A stretch of 64,000 nt of DNA from positions 1 to 64,000 of the forward strand of contig NZ_JAUEPM010000003.1 in the NCBI RefSeq assembly GCF_030406385.1, read 5' to 3'. The position numbers and the translations under genes are program-made. This DNA comes from Microbacterium oryzae. Its GTDB lineage: Bacteria; Actinomycetota; Actinomycetes; Actinomycetales; Microbacteriaceae. This document shows positions 39,822-50,688 of the stretch, one piece after another (position 1 is the first letter of the stretch; each line of letters begins with the position of its first letter). The notes below the pieces were generated by a model. The model was given only the letters and a program-made list of their open reading frames with translations. It made no database searches and had not been told where the DNA came from.

Positions 39822-39874
39822 GCGCCCCCGCTCCGAGACCACGTGCGGAGCACGTGGTCTCGGAGCGGGGGCGC
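39822..39874. repeat. 25-bp perfect hairpin downstream of gatB, sharing the tandem-repeat core
   Basis: The arms 39822-39846 and 39850-39874 are exactly complementary around a GGA loop, with the core CTCCGAGACCACGTGC. The right arm contains GCACGTGGTCTCGGAG, one base different from the core of the tandem repeats near 38280 and 38428. It begins 18 nt beyond the gatB stop and could act as its terminator. The rest of 39612-39821 holds the AbiEi-like gene's promoter region and nothing else recognisable. Confidence 0.85.
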
Positions 39875-39892
39875 GGGAGAGCACCGAAGGCG

Positions 39893-41407
39893 CTACTGCT
39901 GTGCGCGCTCCAGGACCAGCTCGCGCACGCGTGCGGCGTCCGCCTGGCCCTTCATGGCCTTCATGACGGCGCCGATCACGGCGCCTGCGGCCTGGACCTT
40001 GCCGTCCTTGATCTTCGCGAGCACATCGGGCTGCGCGGCGAGGGCGTCGTCGATCGCGGCGATGAGCGCCCCGTCGTCCGAGACGACGGCGAGGCCGCGC
40101 CCGTCCACGACCTCCTGCGGGGTCCCCTCGCCGGCGATGACGCCCTCGAGCACCTGGCGGGCGAGCTTGTCCGTCAGCGTGCCGGCCTCGACGAGACCCT
40201 GCAGGGCCGCGACGTCGGCGGGCGACACGAGAGCGGAGGGCTCGCGGCCCTCGGCGTTCGCGACGCGGGTGATCTCACCCGTCCACCACTTGCGGGCGGA
40301 GGCAGGCGACGCACCGGCGGCGACCGTGGCCTCGACCTCGGCCAGCAGCCCGCCGTTGGCGACGTCCTGGAACTCGAGGTCGGTGAACCCCCACTGCTCC
40401 TTGAGCCGGCGACGACGCGCAGACGGCGACTCGGGCAGCGCGGCGCGCAGCTCCTCGATCAGCTCGAGCGAGGGCTCGACGGGGAGGAGGTCCGGCTCGG
40501 GGAAGTAGCGGTAGTCGTCGGCGTCCGACTTCGGACGACCGGGCGACGTGGTGCCGGTGTCCTCATGCCAGTGCCGCGTCTCCTGCGTGATCGTGCCGCC
40601 GGCGGCGAGGATGGCCGCCTGACGGCGGATCTCGTAGCGGACGGCGCGCTCGACCGAGCGCATGGAGTTGACGTTCTTCGTCTCCGTGCGCGTGCCGAGC
40701 TTCTCCGCGCCCCGCGGACGCAGCGAGACGTTCGCGTCGCATCGGATGTTCCCGCGCTCCATGCGGGCCTCGGAGATGCCGAGTCCGCGCGCGATCTCCC
40801 GTATGGTCGCGAGATACGCCTTCGCGAGCTCGGGTGCGCGGTGCTCGGCGCCGAAGATCGGCTTCGTGACGATCTCGACGAGCGGCACGCCCGCGCGGTT
40901 GTAGTCGACGAGTGAGTACTCGGCGCCCTGGATGCGGCCGGACGAGCCGCCGAGGTGCGTGAGCTTGCCGGCGTCCTCCTCCATGTGCGCGCGCTCGATC
41001 GGGATGCGGAAGACGTCGCCGCCCTCGAGCTCCACCTCGACCTCGCCCTCGAACGCGATCGGCTCGTCGTACTGGCTGATCTGGTAGTTCTTCCCGAGGT
41101 CGGGGTAGAAGTAGTTCTTGCGCGCGAACCGGCTCGACGGCGCGATCGAGCAGCCGAGCGCGAGGCCGAGGCTGATCGACGAGCGGATGGCCTCGGCGTT
41201 GACCGTGGGCATGGAGCCGGGCAGGCCCATGTCGACGGGTGCGATCAGCGTGTTGGGTGCCGCGTCGTGGAACTCCTCGTTGGCGGGGTTCCCCGCCTCG
41301 GAGAACATCTTCGTGCGCGTGTTGAGCTCGACGTGCACCTCGAGGCCGATGACGGGCTCGAACATCTCGAGCGCGGCATCGAAGTCCATCAGCTTGTCCT
41401 TGGCCAT
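39893..41407 (-). CDS. gatB: Asp-tRNA(Asn)/Glu-tRNA(Gln) amidotransferase subunit B
   Basis: The 504-residue tRNA-binding kinase subunit phosphorylates mischarged Glu- or Asp-tRNA before amide transfer. The conserved [13 protein letters not shown] and [16 protein letters not shown] segments are present, with the YqeY-like C-terminal tail domain. The ATG at 41407 overlaps the gatA stop as TGATG after a GGAAGGAGG site. Last of the gatC-gatA-gatB operon. Confidence 0.97.
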   Translation of the reverse strand: MAKDKLMDFDAALEMFEPVIGLEVHVELNTRTKMFSEAGNPANEEFHDAAPNTLIAPVDMGLPGSMPTVNAEAIRSSISLGLALGCSIAPSSRFARKNYFYPDLGKNYQISQYDEPIAFEGEVEVELEGGDVFRIPIERAHMEEDAGKLTHLGGSSGRIQGAEYSLVDYNRAGVPLVEIVTKPIFGAEHRAPELAKAYLATIREIARGLGISEARMERGNIRCDANVSLRPRGAEKLGTRTETKNVNSMRSVERAVRYEIRRQAAILAAGGTITQETRHWHEDTGTTSPGRPKSDADDYRYFPEPDLLPVEPSLELIEELRAALPESPSARRRRLKEQWGFTDLEFQDVANGGLLAEVEATVAAGASPASARKWWTGEITRVANAEGREPSALVSPADVAALQGLVEAGTLTDKLARQVLEGVIAGEGTPQEVVDGRGLAVVSDDGALIAAIDDALAAQPDVLAKIKDGKVQAAGAVIGAVMKAMKGQADAARVRELVLERAQQ

Positions 41408-42930
41408 CAGCGGGCCCCTCCTTCCGTCGCGCCCAGCACCGGCGCGCGATCCAGCAGCGGTCCGCCCCACGAGTCGACGAGCAGCGTCTCGAGGGCGGCG
41501 CCGACGCGGTACAGGCGCGCATCCTCACGGGCGGGCGCCAGGAACTGGATGCCGGTGGGCAGTCCGTCGTCCGACGCGAGCCCCGACGGGATCGAGATCC
41601 CGGGGACGCCGGCGAGGTTCGCCGGGATGGTGGTGAGGTCGTTGAGGTACATCGACAGCGGATCGTCGATCTTCTCGCCCAGACGGAACGCCGTGGTCGG
41701 CGCGGTCGGCGTCGCGATGACGTCGACGTCCGCGAACGCGCGGGCGAAGTCCTGCTGGATGAGGGTGCGGACCTTCTGCGCGCTGCCGTAGTAGGCGTCG
41801 TAGTAGCCCGCAGAGAGCGCATACGTGCCGAGGATGATGCGGCGCTTCACCTCGGGGCCGAAGCCGGCGTCTCGCGTGGCGGACATGACGTCCTCCACGG
41901 TGCCGCCGGGCACGTCGACGCGCATGCCGAAGCGCACCGAGTCGAACTTCGCGAGGTTGCTCGACGCCTCCGCCGGGAGGATCAGGTAGTAGGCCGCGAC
42001 GGCGTACTCGAAGTGCGGCGCGCTGATCTCGACGATCTCGGCGCCCTGCGCCTCGAGCATCGCGACGGCGGCGCGGAACGACTCCGCCACACCGGTCTGG
42101 AAGCCGCTGGCGGGCAGTTCCTTCACGATGCCGACGCGGAGGCCCTTCAGCACATCTCCCCTGGCGCCCTCGCGGGCGGCGGCGGCGAAGGACGGCCACG
42201 CATCGGTGAGCGAGGTGGCGTCGTGCGGGTCGTGCCCGCCGATCACGTCGTGCAGGAGCGCGGAGTCGAGGACCGTGCGGGTGACGGGGCCGACCTGGTC
42301 GAGCGACGAGGCGAGGGCGATGGCGCCATAGCGGCTCACGCCGCCGTAGGTCGGCTTCATGCCCACCGTGCCGGTGACGTGCGCGGGCTGGCGGATGGAG
42401 CCGCCGGTGTCGGAGCCGAGGGCGAGCGGCGCCTCGAAGGCGGCGACCGCGGCCGCCGAGCCGCCGCCCGAGCCGCCGGGGACGCGGTCGAGGTCCCAGG
42501 GGTTGCGCGTGGGACCGTATGCCGAGTGCTCGGTGGAGGAGCCCATGGCGAATTCGTCCATATTGGTCTTGCCGAGCGGCACGAGGTCGGCGGCGCGCGC
42601 ACGCGCGACGACCGTGGCGTCGTAGGGCGACATGTAGCCCTCGAGGATGCGCGATCCCGAGGTGGAGGGCATGTCGGTCGTGACGAGCACGTCCTTGATG
42701 GCGAGCGGCACGCCCGCGAGCGGGCCGAGCTTCTCGCCGGCCGCACGGCGGCGGTCGACGTCCTCCGCGACCTCGACGGCGTGATCGCTGACGTGGAGGT
42801 AGGCGTTCACCTGCCGGTCGACGTCGGCGATGCGGTCGAGGTGCGCACGTGTGGCCTCGACGCTGGAGATCTCGCCCGCCGCGAGGCGCTCGGCGAGATC
42901 GGCGGCGGTCAGTCGGATGATGTCGCTCAC
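41407..42930 (-). CDS. gatA: Asp-tRNA(Asn)/Glu-tRNA(Gln) amidotransferase subunit A
   Basis: The 507-residue amidase subunit releases ammonia from glutamine. The Ser-cisSer-Lys triad is visible: lysine in LAIKDVLVT and the serines in [20 protein letters not shown] and [12 protein letters not shown]. The start overlaps the gatC stop by 4 nt. Confidence 0.97.
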   Translation of the reverse strand: MSDIIRLTAADLAERLAAGEISSVEATRAHLDRIADVDRQVNAYLHVSDHAVEVAEDVDRRRAAGEKLGPLAGVPLAIKDVLVTTDMPSTSGSRILEGYMSPYDATVVARARAADLVPLGKTNMDEFAMGSSTEHSAYGPTRNPWDLDRVPGGSGGGSAAAVAAFEAPLALGSDTGGSIRQPAHVTGTVGMKPTYGGVSRYGAIALASSLDQVGPVTRTVLDSALLHDVIGGHDPHDATSLTDAWPSFAAAAREGARGDVLKGLRVGIVKELPASGFQTGVAESFRAAVAMLEAQGAEIVEISAPHFEYAVAAYYLILPAEASSNLAKFDSVRFGMRVDVPGGTVEDVMSATRDAGFGPEVKRRIILGTYALSAGYYDAYYGSAQKVRTLIQQDFARAFADVDVIATPTAPTTAFRLGEKIDDPLSMYLNDLTTIPANLAGVPGISIPSGLASDDGLPTGIQFLAPAREDARLYRVGAALETLLVDSWGGPLLDRAPVLGATEGGAR

Positions 42931-43229
42931 TGCTCCTCCTCCGCGAGGATCGCGGTCACGCGGAACCGGCCGCCGTCGGCGTCCGGCGCGTTCTGCAGCG
43001 CCTGCTCGGTGGTGAGCATGGTGCCCACCTCGTCGGGACGGAAGACGTTCTGCAGGGCGATCGGATGGCTCGTCGCCGGCACATCGTCGCGCGCGACCTG
43101 GCCGACCTTGGCGATGTTGTCGACGATCGCGTCGAGCTCGCCGGTCAGGCGGGTCACCTCCGCGTCGTCGAGCTGGATCCGGGCGAGCACACCGAGATGG
43201 CGCACGAGATCAGGAGTGATTTCTGACAC
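42927..43229 (-). CDS. gatC: Asp-tRNA(Asn)/Glu-tRNA(Gln) amidotransferase subunit C
   Basis: The 100-residue belt subunit stabilises the GatA-GatB interface. It begins [20 protein letters not shown] and contains [22 protein letters not shown]. The GTG start is 6 nt after a TAGAAT box, so translation is probably leaderless. Confidence 0.95.
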   Translation of the reverse strand: MSEITPDLVRHLGVLARIQLDDAEVTRLTGELDAIVDNIAKVGQVARDDVPATSHPIALQNVFRPDEVGTMLTTEQALQNAPDADGGRFRVTAILAEEEQ

Positions 43230-43235
43230 CCGTCG

Positions 43236-43241
43236 ATTCTA
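43236..43241 (-). promoter_or_regulatory. -10 box of leaderless gatCAB
   Basis: TAGAAT on the minus strand, six bases before the gatC GTG. It shares a 58-bp intergenic region with the divergent acyl-CoA ligase promoter. Confidence 0.65.
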
Positions 43242-43275
43242 GGCGGTGCCTGCCGGGCCATCCGCCGGTCGCCCC

Positions 43276-43281
43276 TAGGCT
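43276..43281 (+). promoter_or_regulatory. -10 box of the leaderless acyl-CoA ligase gene
   Basis: TAGGCT followed by six bases (GGACGC) and the GTG start at 43288. The spacing predicts a transcript starting on the start codon. Confidence 0.65.
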
Positions 43282-43287
43282 GGACGC

Positions 43288-44985
43288 GTGACGCAGCCGT
43301 TCGACCCGCCTCGCCCGTGGGTGTCCTCCTACGCCGACGGGGTCCCGCACGACCTCCCGCCCGTCTCCGGCTCCCTGCTCGACCTCGTCGACGCCTCGGC
43401 CCGCGACTACCCGAGCGCTCCGGCACTCGAGTTCTTCGGGCGCGTCGTCGACTACGCGACGCTCCGCGCAGACATCGACCGCGCCGCCGCGGGCCTTCTT
43501 GCCCGCGGAGTGCGCAGCGGCGACCGTGTGGCGATCATCCTTCCGAACTGCCCCCAGCACATCGTCGCGTTCTACGCGGTGCTGCGGATCGGGGCGGTCG
43601 TCGTCGAGCACAACCCCCTCTACACGCCGCGCGAGCTGCGCAAGCAGTTCGAGGATCACGGCGCGCAGCACGCCATCGTATGGAGCACGGTCGTCGAGAC
43701 CGTGCGGTCCTTCCCCGCGGACCTCGCCCTCGCCACGATCATCTCCGTGGACATCACCCGGGCCATGCCCCCGCTGATGCGCCTGGCCCTGCACCTGCCG
43801 GTGCCGAAGCTGCGCGCCACCCGCACGCAGCTGACAGCACGGGTGCGCGACGCCGTCAGCTGGGAAGACGTGGTCGGGCACGCGCCGATCGCCGCGGACC
43901 ATCCGCGACCGGCGACATCCGACATCGCCATCATCCAGTACACGAGCGGCACGACCGGCGACCCGAAGGGGGCCGCGCTCACGCACGGGAACCTCCTCGC
44001 CAACGCGGAGCAGGCGCACGCCTGGACGCCGGGCGTGGCCCGTGGCGAGGGCACGGTGGTCTATGCCGTGCTGCCGATGTTCCACGCCTACGGACTCACG
44101 CTGTGCCTCACCTTCGCGATGTCGCAGGCCGCGCGCCTCGTGCTCTTCCCGAAGTTCGACCCCGACATGGTGCTGGCGGTCGCGCGCCGTCATCCCGCGA
44201 CGGTGCTGCCCCTCGTGCCGCCGATCGCCGAGCGGCTCCTGCGTCGGGCGAAGGAGAAGGGCGTGTCGCTCGCGGGCACGCAGATCGGCGTCTCGGGCGC
44301 GATGGCGCTCCACGACAGCCTCGTGGTGCCGTGGGAGGAGGAGACGGGCGGCTATCTCGTCGAGGGCTACGGCCTGTCGGAGTGCTCCCCCGTGCTCATC
44401 GTGAATCCGGTCTCGGAGAACCGCCGTGCCGGCACCATCGGACTTCCCCTGCCCGGGACCGAGGTGCGCGTCGCAGATCCGGACGACCCGTCGCGCGACG
44501 TCGCGTCGGGTGAGCCCGGTGAGCTGCTCGTGCGGGGCCCGCAGGTGTTCGGCGGGTACTACGGGCGCCCGGAGGCCACGGCGAAGGTCTTCCACGAGGG
44601 CTGGTTCCGCACCGGCGACATCGTCACGATGGACGCGGACGGCTTCGTGAAGGTGGTCGACCGGATCAAGGAGCTCATCATCACGGGCGGCTTCAACGTC
44701 TCGCCGACCGAGGTGGAGATCGCCCTCCGGCAGCATCCCGCGGTGGCGGACGCCGCGGTCGTCGGCCTGCCGAGCATGCGCAGCGGCGAGGACGTCGTCG
44801 CGGCGGTGGTCCTCGACGGCGGGTCGCGCGCCGACGAGCAGGAGCTGCGCGCCTTCGTCCGCGGCATCCTCACGCCCTACAAGGTGCCGCGTCGGATCGT
44901 GTTCGTCGACGAGCTGCCCACGTCGATGATCGGGAAGGTCCTGCGCCGCGAGGTGCGCGAGCGCCTCCTCCGCGCGGACGCCTGA
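43288..44985 (+). CDS. Long-chain fatty-acid--CoA ligase (AMP-binding)
   Basis: The 565-residue adenylate-forming enzyme probably activates fatty acids to acyl-CoA. Motifs are the AMP P-loop YTSGTTGDPKGAALTHGN, EGYGLSECSPV, the hinge RTGDIVTMDADGFVKVVDR, the ITGGFNVSPTEVE segment, and the C-terminal catalytic lysine in SMIGKVLRRE. Chain-length preference cannot be read from sequence. The gene stands alone on the plus strand between gatC and ligA. Confidence 0.9.
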   Translation: MTQPFDPPRPWVSSYADGVPHDLPPVSGSLLDLVDASARDYPSAPALEFFGRVVDYATLRADIDRAAAGLLARGVRSGDRVAIILPNCPQHIVAFYAVLRIGAVVVEHNPLYTPRELRKQFEDHGAQHAIVWSTVVETVRSFPADLALATIISVDITRAMPPLMRLALHLPVPKLRATRTQLTARVRDAVSWEDVVGHAPIAADHPRPATSDIAIIQYTSGTTGDPKGAALTHGNLLANAEQAHAWTPGVARGEGTVVYAVLPMFHAYGLTLCLTFAMSQAARLVLFPKFDPDMVLAVARRHPATVLPLVPPIAERLLRRAKEKGVSLAGTQIGVSGAMALHDSLVVPWEEETGGYLVEGYGLSECSPVLIVNPVSENRRAGTIGLPLPGTEVRVADPDDPSRDVASGEPGELLVRGPQVFGGYYGRPEATAKVFHEGWFRTGDIVTMDADGFVKVVDRIKELIITGGFNVSPTEVEIALRQHPAVADAAVVGLPSMRSGEDVVAAVVLDGGSRADEQELRAFVRGILTPYKVPRRIVFVDELPTSMIGKVLRREVRERLLRADA

Positions 44986-45000
44986 CGGCGGAAGCCACCA

Positions 45001-45016
45001 GCCGCGCGAGCGCGGC
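45001..45016. terminator. Small hairpin between the convergent acyl-CoA ligase and ligA genes
   Basis: GCCGCG and CGCGGC form a 6-bp stem with a 4-nt loop in the 72-nt convergent gap. It is the only candidate terminator there and is weak. Confidence 0.3.
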
Positions 45017-45057
45017 GCTCGCGAGGATCAGAGTCGTCCATCCCCGCCGCTGCCTGG

Positions 45058-47376
<2,319 letters not shown>

Positions 47377-47402
47377 GAAAGGACGAGCGACATCGGGGCG
47401 GC

Positions 47403-48506
47403 TCAGGCGTCGACGGGCACCGCGCTGACGGTCCTGTCGATCGTGCACTGACCCAGTACGCGGGTGCCGACGTAGAGCACGGCCGTCTGACCGGGTGCGA
47501 CGCCGTCGAGAGGAGCGTCGGGCGTCACCACGAGCTCGCCGTCGCGGACGAGCGCGACGGCGGGCACGGGATCGGCGTGCGCGCGGATCTGCACGTCGCA
47601 CGTGAACGCGCGCTCGGGGGCGTCGGGAGCGGCTCCCGCCCAGGTGTAGCGGGAGCCGGCGATCTCCGCCGTCGCGAGAGCCTCCTTGGGCCCCACCACC
47701 ACGGTGTTGGTCACGGGTCGCACCTCGAGCACGAAGCGCGGCTTGCCGTCGTCCGCCGGCACGCCGAGCCGCAGACCGCGGCGTTGACCCACGGTGAACG
47801 CGTGCGCGCCGTCGTGGTCGCCGACGACAGCACCCGAGCGGTCGACGATCGCGCCGCGCTCGGCGCCGACCCGCTCGGCGAGGTAGCCGCGCGTGTCGCC
47901 GTCGGGGATGAAGCAGATGTCGTAGCTGTCGGGCTTGGCGGCCACGGCGAAGCCGCGCTCTTCGGCCTCCGCGCGGACGAGGGCCTTCGACGGCGTGTCG
48001 CCGAGGGGGAAGTACGTGTGCGCGAGCTGCTCGGCGGTGAGGACGCCGAGCACGTAGGACTGGTCCTTCGCCTCCTCGCTCGACCGATGCAGCTCGAGCC
48101 CTCCCGGGCCTTCGCGCAGGATGGCGTAGTGGCCGGTGCAGACGGCGTCGAAGCCGAGCTCCAGCGCGCGCTCGAGGAGCGCGGCGAACTTGATCCGCTC
48201 GTTGCAGCGCATGCAGGGGTTGGGGGTGCGCCCGGCGCGGTACTCGCTGAGGAAGTCGTCGATGACGTCGTCGCGGAAGCGCTCGGAGAAGTCCCACACA
48301 TAGAACGGGATGCCCAGGCGGTCCGCGACGCGGCGCGCGTCCATCGCGTCCTCGATCGTGCAGCAGCCGCGGCTGCCGGTGCGCAGGGTCCCGCCCGCGC
48401 GCGACAGCGCGAGGTGCACGCCCACCACCTCGTGCCCGGCGTCGACCGCGCGCGCGGCGGCGACCGCGGAGTCCACTCCCCCGCTCATGGCGGCCAGAAT
48501 ACGCAT
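47403..48506 (-). CDS. mnmA: tRNA-specific 2-thiouridylase MnmA
   Basis: The 367-residue enzyme adds sulfur to U34 of Lys, Glu and Gln tRNAs. It has the PP-loop [14 protein letters not shown], the cysteine in [14 protein letters not shown] and the second catalytic cysteine in [10 protein letters not shown]. It sits just after a cysteine desulfurase gene, its likely sulfur donor. The ATG is six bases after a TAGACT box. Confidence 0.96.
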   Translation of the reverse strand: MRILAAMSGGVDSAVAAARAVDAGHEVVGVHLALSRAGGTLRTGSRGCCTIEDAMDARRVADRLGIPFYVWDFSERFRDDVIDDFLSEYRAGRTPNPCMRCNERIKFAALLERALELGFDAVCTGHYAILREGPGGLELHRSSEEAKDQSYVLGVLTAEQLAHTYFPLGDTPSKALVRAEAEERGFAVAAKPDSYDICFIPDGDTRGYLAERVGAERGAIVDRSGAVVGDHDGAHAFTVGQRRGLRLGVPADDGKPRFVLEVRPVTNTVVVGPKEALATAEIAGSRYTWAGAAPDAPERAFTCDVQIRAHADPVPAVALVRDGELVVTPDAPLDGVAPGQTAVLYVGTRVLGQCTIDRTVSAVPVDA

Positions 48507-48512
48507 GCGGCC

Positions 48513-48518
48513 AGTCTA
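48513..48518 (-). promoter_or_regulatory. -10 box of leaderless mnmA
   Basis: TAGACT on the minus strand, overlapping the stop codon region of the desulfurase gene and six bases before the mnmA ATG. Confidence 0.6.
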
Positions 48519-49706
48519 CGAGCGCGCCCCTGAGCGCACTCCGGACGCCGTCAGTCGCCGGTACGCCTCGGGCAGCGCGGCGACGAGCACGTCGGCGTCG
48601 GCGTCGGTGGTCGTGCGGCCGAGCGAGATGCGCAGCACCTGTCGCGCCTCCGCCTCGCTCCGGCCCATCGCGAGCACGACGTGCGACGGCTCGCTCACCC
48701 CCGCCTGGCATGCCGATCCGGTGGAGACGGAGATCCCGTGCTGGTCGAGGAGGAACAGCATCGACTCGCCTGCCGCCCCGGGCAGGTGCAGGTGGACCGT
48801 GCCGGGCAGCGTGCGCTCCGGGTCCCCCAGAACCTCCATCTCGGGGACGGCCGCGCGCAGCCGCTCGATGAGACGGTCGCGGATGGCCGTGAGCCGGGAC
48901 GCCTCGCGCTCGCGTTCGCGGTCGGCCAGGTCGAGCGCGGTCGCGAGCGCCGCGGCCCCGGCGACGTCCTGCGTGCCGGAGCGGAGCCCGCGCTGCTGAC
49001 CGCCGCCGTGCAGCAGCGCCTGCGGCGCGACCGTGCGAGACACGACGAGCGCGCCGGTGCCGACCGGAGCCCCCACCTTGTGACCGGACACGCTGAGCGC
49101 GACCAGACCCGCGCCATCCGGAGCGTCGTCACGCCAGCGCCGGAAGCCCACCGCGACGTGCCCGACCGCCGCGACTGCATCGAGGTGCAGGGGCACGCCC
49201 GCGCGGGCGGCGGCCGCGGCGAGGGCGGGTGCATCGTGCACCGTGCCGGTCTCGTTGTTGGCGACGAGCGCGGTGGCCACCGCGATCCGCGGGTCGGCCA
49301 GTGCCGCGCAGAACGCGGCGGGGGCGATCCGCGACCGCTCGTCGAGGGCGATCGGCCTCACGCGCGCACCCTCCGCGCGCCGCAGCCACTCCACGGCGTC
49401 GAGGGTGGCGTGGTGCTCGCCGTCGGGCATCGCGATGGCGTCGCGCCCGGCCGGTCGCGACCACCACAGCCCCTTGAGGGCGAGGTTCACCGCCTCGGTC
49501 CCGCCGGAGGTGAGCACCACCTCGATCGGCTCGCAGCCGAGAGCCGCCGCGATCCGCTCGCGGGCATCCTCGAGCGCGCGCCGCGCGCCCTGCCCCGCCC
49601 CGTGCACCGACGAGGCGTTCCCGACGAGCGAGCCCGCCGCGAGCCACGCCTCGCGCGCCTCCGGCCGCAACGGGGTGGTCGCGGCGTGATCGAGGTACGC
49701 GCCCAC
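48516..49706 (-). CDS. Cysteine desulfurase (IscS/NifS family)
   Basis: The 396-residue PLP enzyme takes sulfur from cysteine. It starts YLDHAATTPLRPEA and has the PLP lysine in SVSGHKVGAPVG and the catalytic cysteine in STGSACQAG. The GTG at 49706 lies 5 nt after the stop of the thioredoxin-like gene. Its position before mnmA suggests a role in tRNA thiolation. It may also serve iron-sulfur cluster assembly, which cannot be decided here. Confidence 0.93.
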   Translation of the reverse strand: MGAYLDHAATTPLRPEAREAWLAAGSLVGNASSVHGAGQGARRALEDARERIAAALGCEPIEVVLTSGGTEAVNLALKGLWWSRPAGRDAIAMPDGEHHATLDAVEWLRRAEGARVRPIALDERSRIAPAAFCAALADPRIAVATALVANNETGTVHDAPALAAAAARAGVPLHLDAVAAVGHVAVGFRRWRDDAPDGAGLVALSVSGHKVGAPVGTGALVVSRTVAPQALLHGGGQQRGLRSGTQDVAGAAALATALDLADREREREASRLTAIRDRLIERLRAAVPEMEVLGDPERTLPGTVHLHLPGAAGESMLFLLDQHGISVSTGSACQAGVSEPSHVVLAMGRSEAEARQVLRISLGRTTTDADADVLVAALPEAYRRLTASGVRSGARS

Positions 49707-49711
49707 GGCGC

Positions 49712-50653
49712 TCAGAACAGCAGAGAGGTGAGGCGCCCGCGGGCTCGGAGCACACGCGGATCGTTCGCGCCGATCACGCCGAACAGCTCCACGAGGCGCT
49801 CCTGCACAGGACGACGGGCGTCGCTCGGCAGCTGCGCGAAGAGGTCGAGCAGGCGCTCGAATGCGTCCTCGACGTGGCCGCCGGCCACGTCGAGGTCGGC
49901 GACGAGCAGCTGCGCGTCGACGTCCTGCGGGTCGGCGGCCGCCGCCGCGCGGGCGGCATGGAGGTCGGCGCCCTGCACGCGGCCGAGAAGTCGCACCTGG
50001 CCGAGGCCGGCGGCGGCCTCCTCGTCGCGGGGGTTCTCCTTGAGCGCGCGCTCGTAGGCGTCGGCGGCACGCGCGTAGTCGCCGTCCTCGATCGCGTCGA
50101 ACGCCTCCTGGTGCAGCGGCGGCAGCGCGGGCGCCTCCGGCTCCTCGGTCGACTGCTCCTCGCCCTGCCCGACCGGGACCGCGCCGGTCACCCCGTTCTG
50201 GGCGGCGAGCTGCAGGAGCTGCGCGAAGACCTGCCGCACCTGCTCCTCGGGCACGGCGCCCGTGAACAGCGGCACCGGCTGACCGGCGACGAGCGCCACG
50301 ACCATGGGGATGGACTGCGCGCGGAACGCCTGCGAGAGCTGCGGGTTCGCGTCGACGTCGACCTTGGCGAGCACGAGGCGCCCGCCGTGCTCGACGACGA
50401 CCTTCTCGAGGATCGGGCTCAGCTGCTTGCAGGGGCCGCACCATTCCGCCCACAGGTCGACGACGACCGGCACGCGCTTGGAGAGCTCGAGGGCGTCGCC
50501 GAAGGTGGCGTCGGTGACGTCGAACACGAGGCTCGGCGCTCCGGCGTCCCCACCCGCGGGCGCTGCGGGAGCGGCAGGGGTCGCGGGACGGTTCTTCAGG
50601 GCCGACAGATCGACGGCGCCGCGCGGAACGGCACCGGGGGCGACGTCACTCAT
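49712..50653 (-). CDS. Thioredoxin-TPR protein (CnoX/YbbN-like)
   Basis: The 313-residue product has a Pro/Ala-rich N-terminus and a thioredoxin domain (about 43-150) with the redox motif WCGPCKQ. An acidic linker and a C-terminal TPR-like helical region (about 180-313) with FDAIEDGDYARAADAYERAL complete it. Proteins of this architecture act as chaperones and thiol protectants, often with GroEL. The intact CGPC means redox activity is possible, unlike E. coli CnoX. The ATG at 50653 follows a GGAAGG site. Confidence 0.9.
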   Translation of the reverse strand: MSDVAPGAVPRGAVDLSALKNRPATPAAPAAPAGGDAGAPSLVFDVTDATFGDALELSKRVPVVVDLWAEWCGPCKQLSPILEKVVVEHGGRLVLAKVDVDANPQLSQAFRAQSIPMVVALVAGQPVPLFTGAVPEEQVRQVFAQLLQLAAQNGVTGAVPVGQGEEQSTEEPEAPALPPLHQEAFDAIEDGDYARAADAYERALKENPRDEEAAAGLGQVRLLGRVQGADLHAARAAAAADPQDVDAQLLVADLDVAGGHVEDAFERLLDLFAQLPSDARRPVQERLVELFGVIGANDPRVLRARGRLTSLLF

Positions 50654-50688
50654 AATCACCTTCCGTGTGAAGTGGGGATGGGTCGAGC

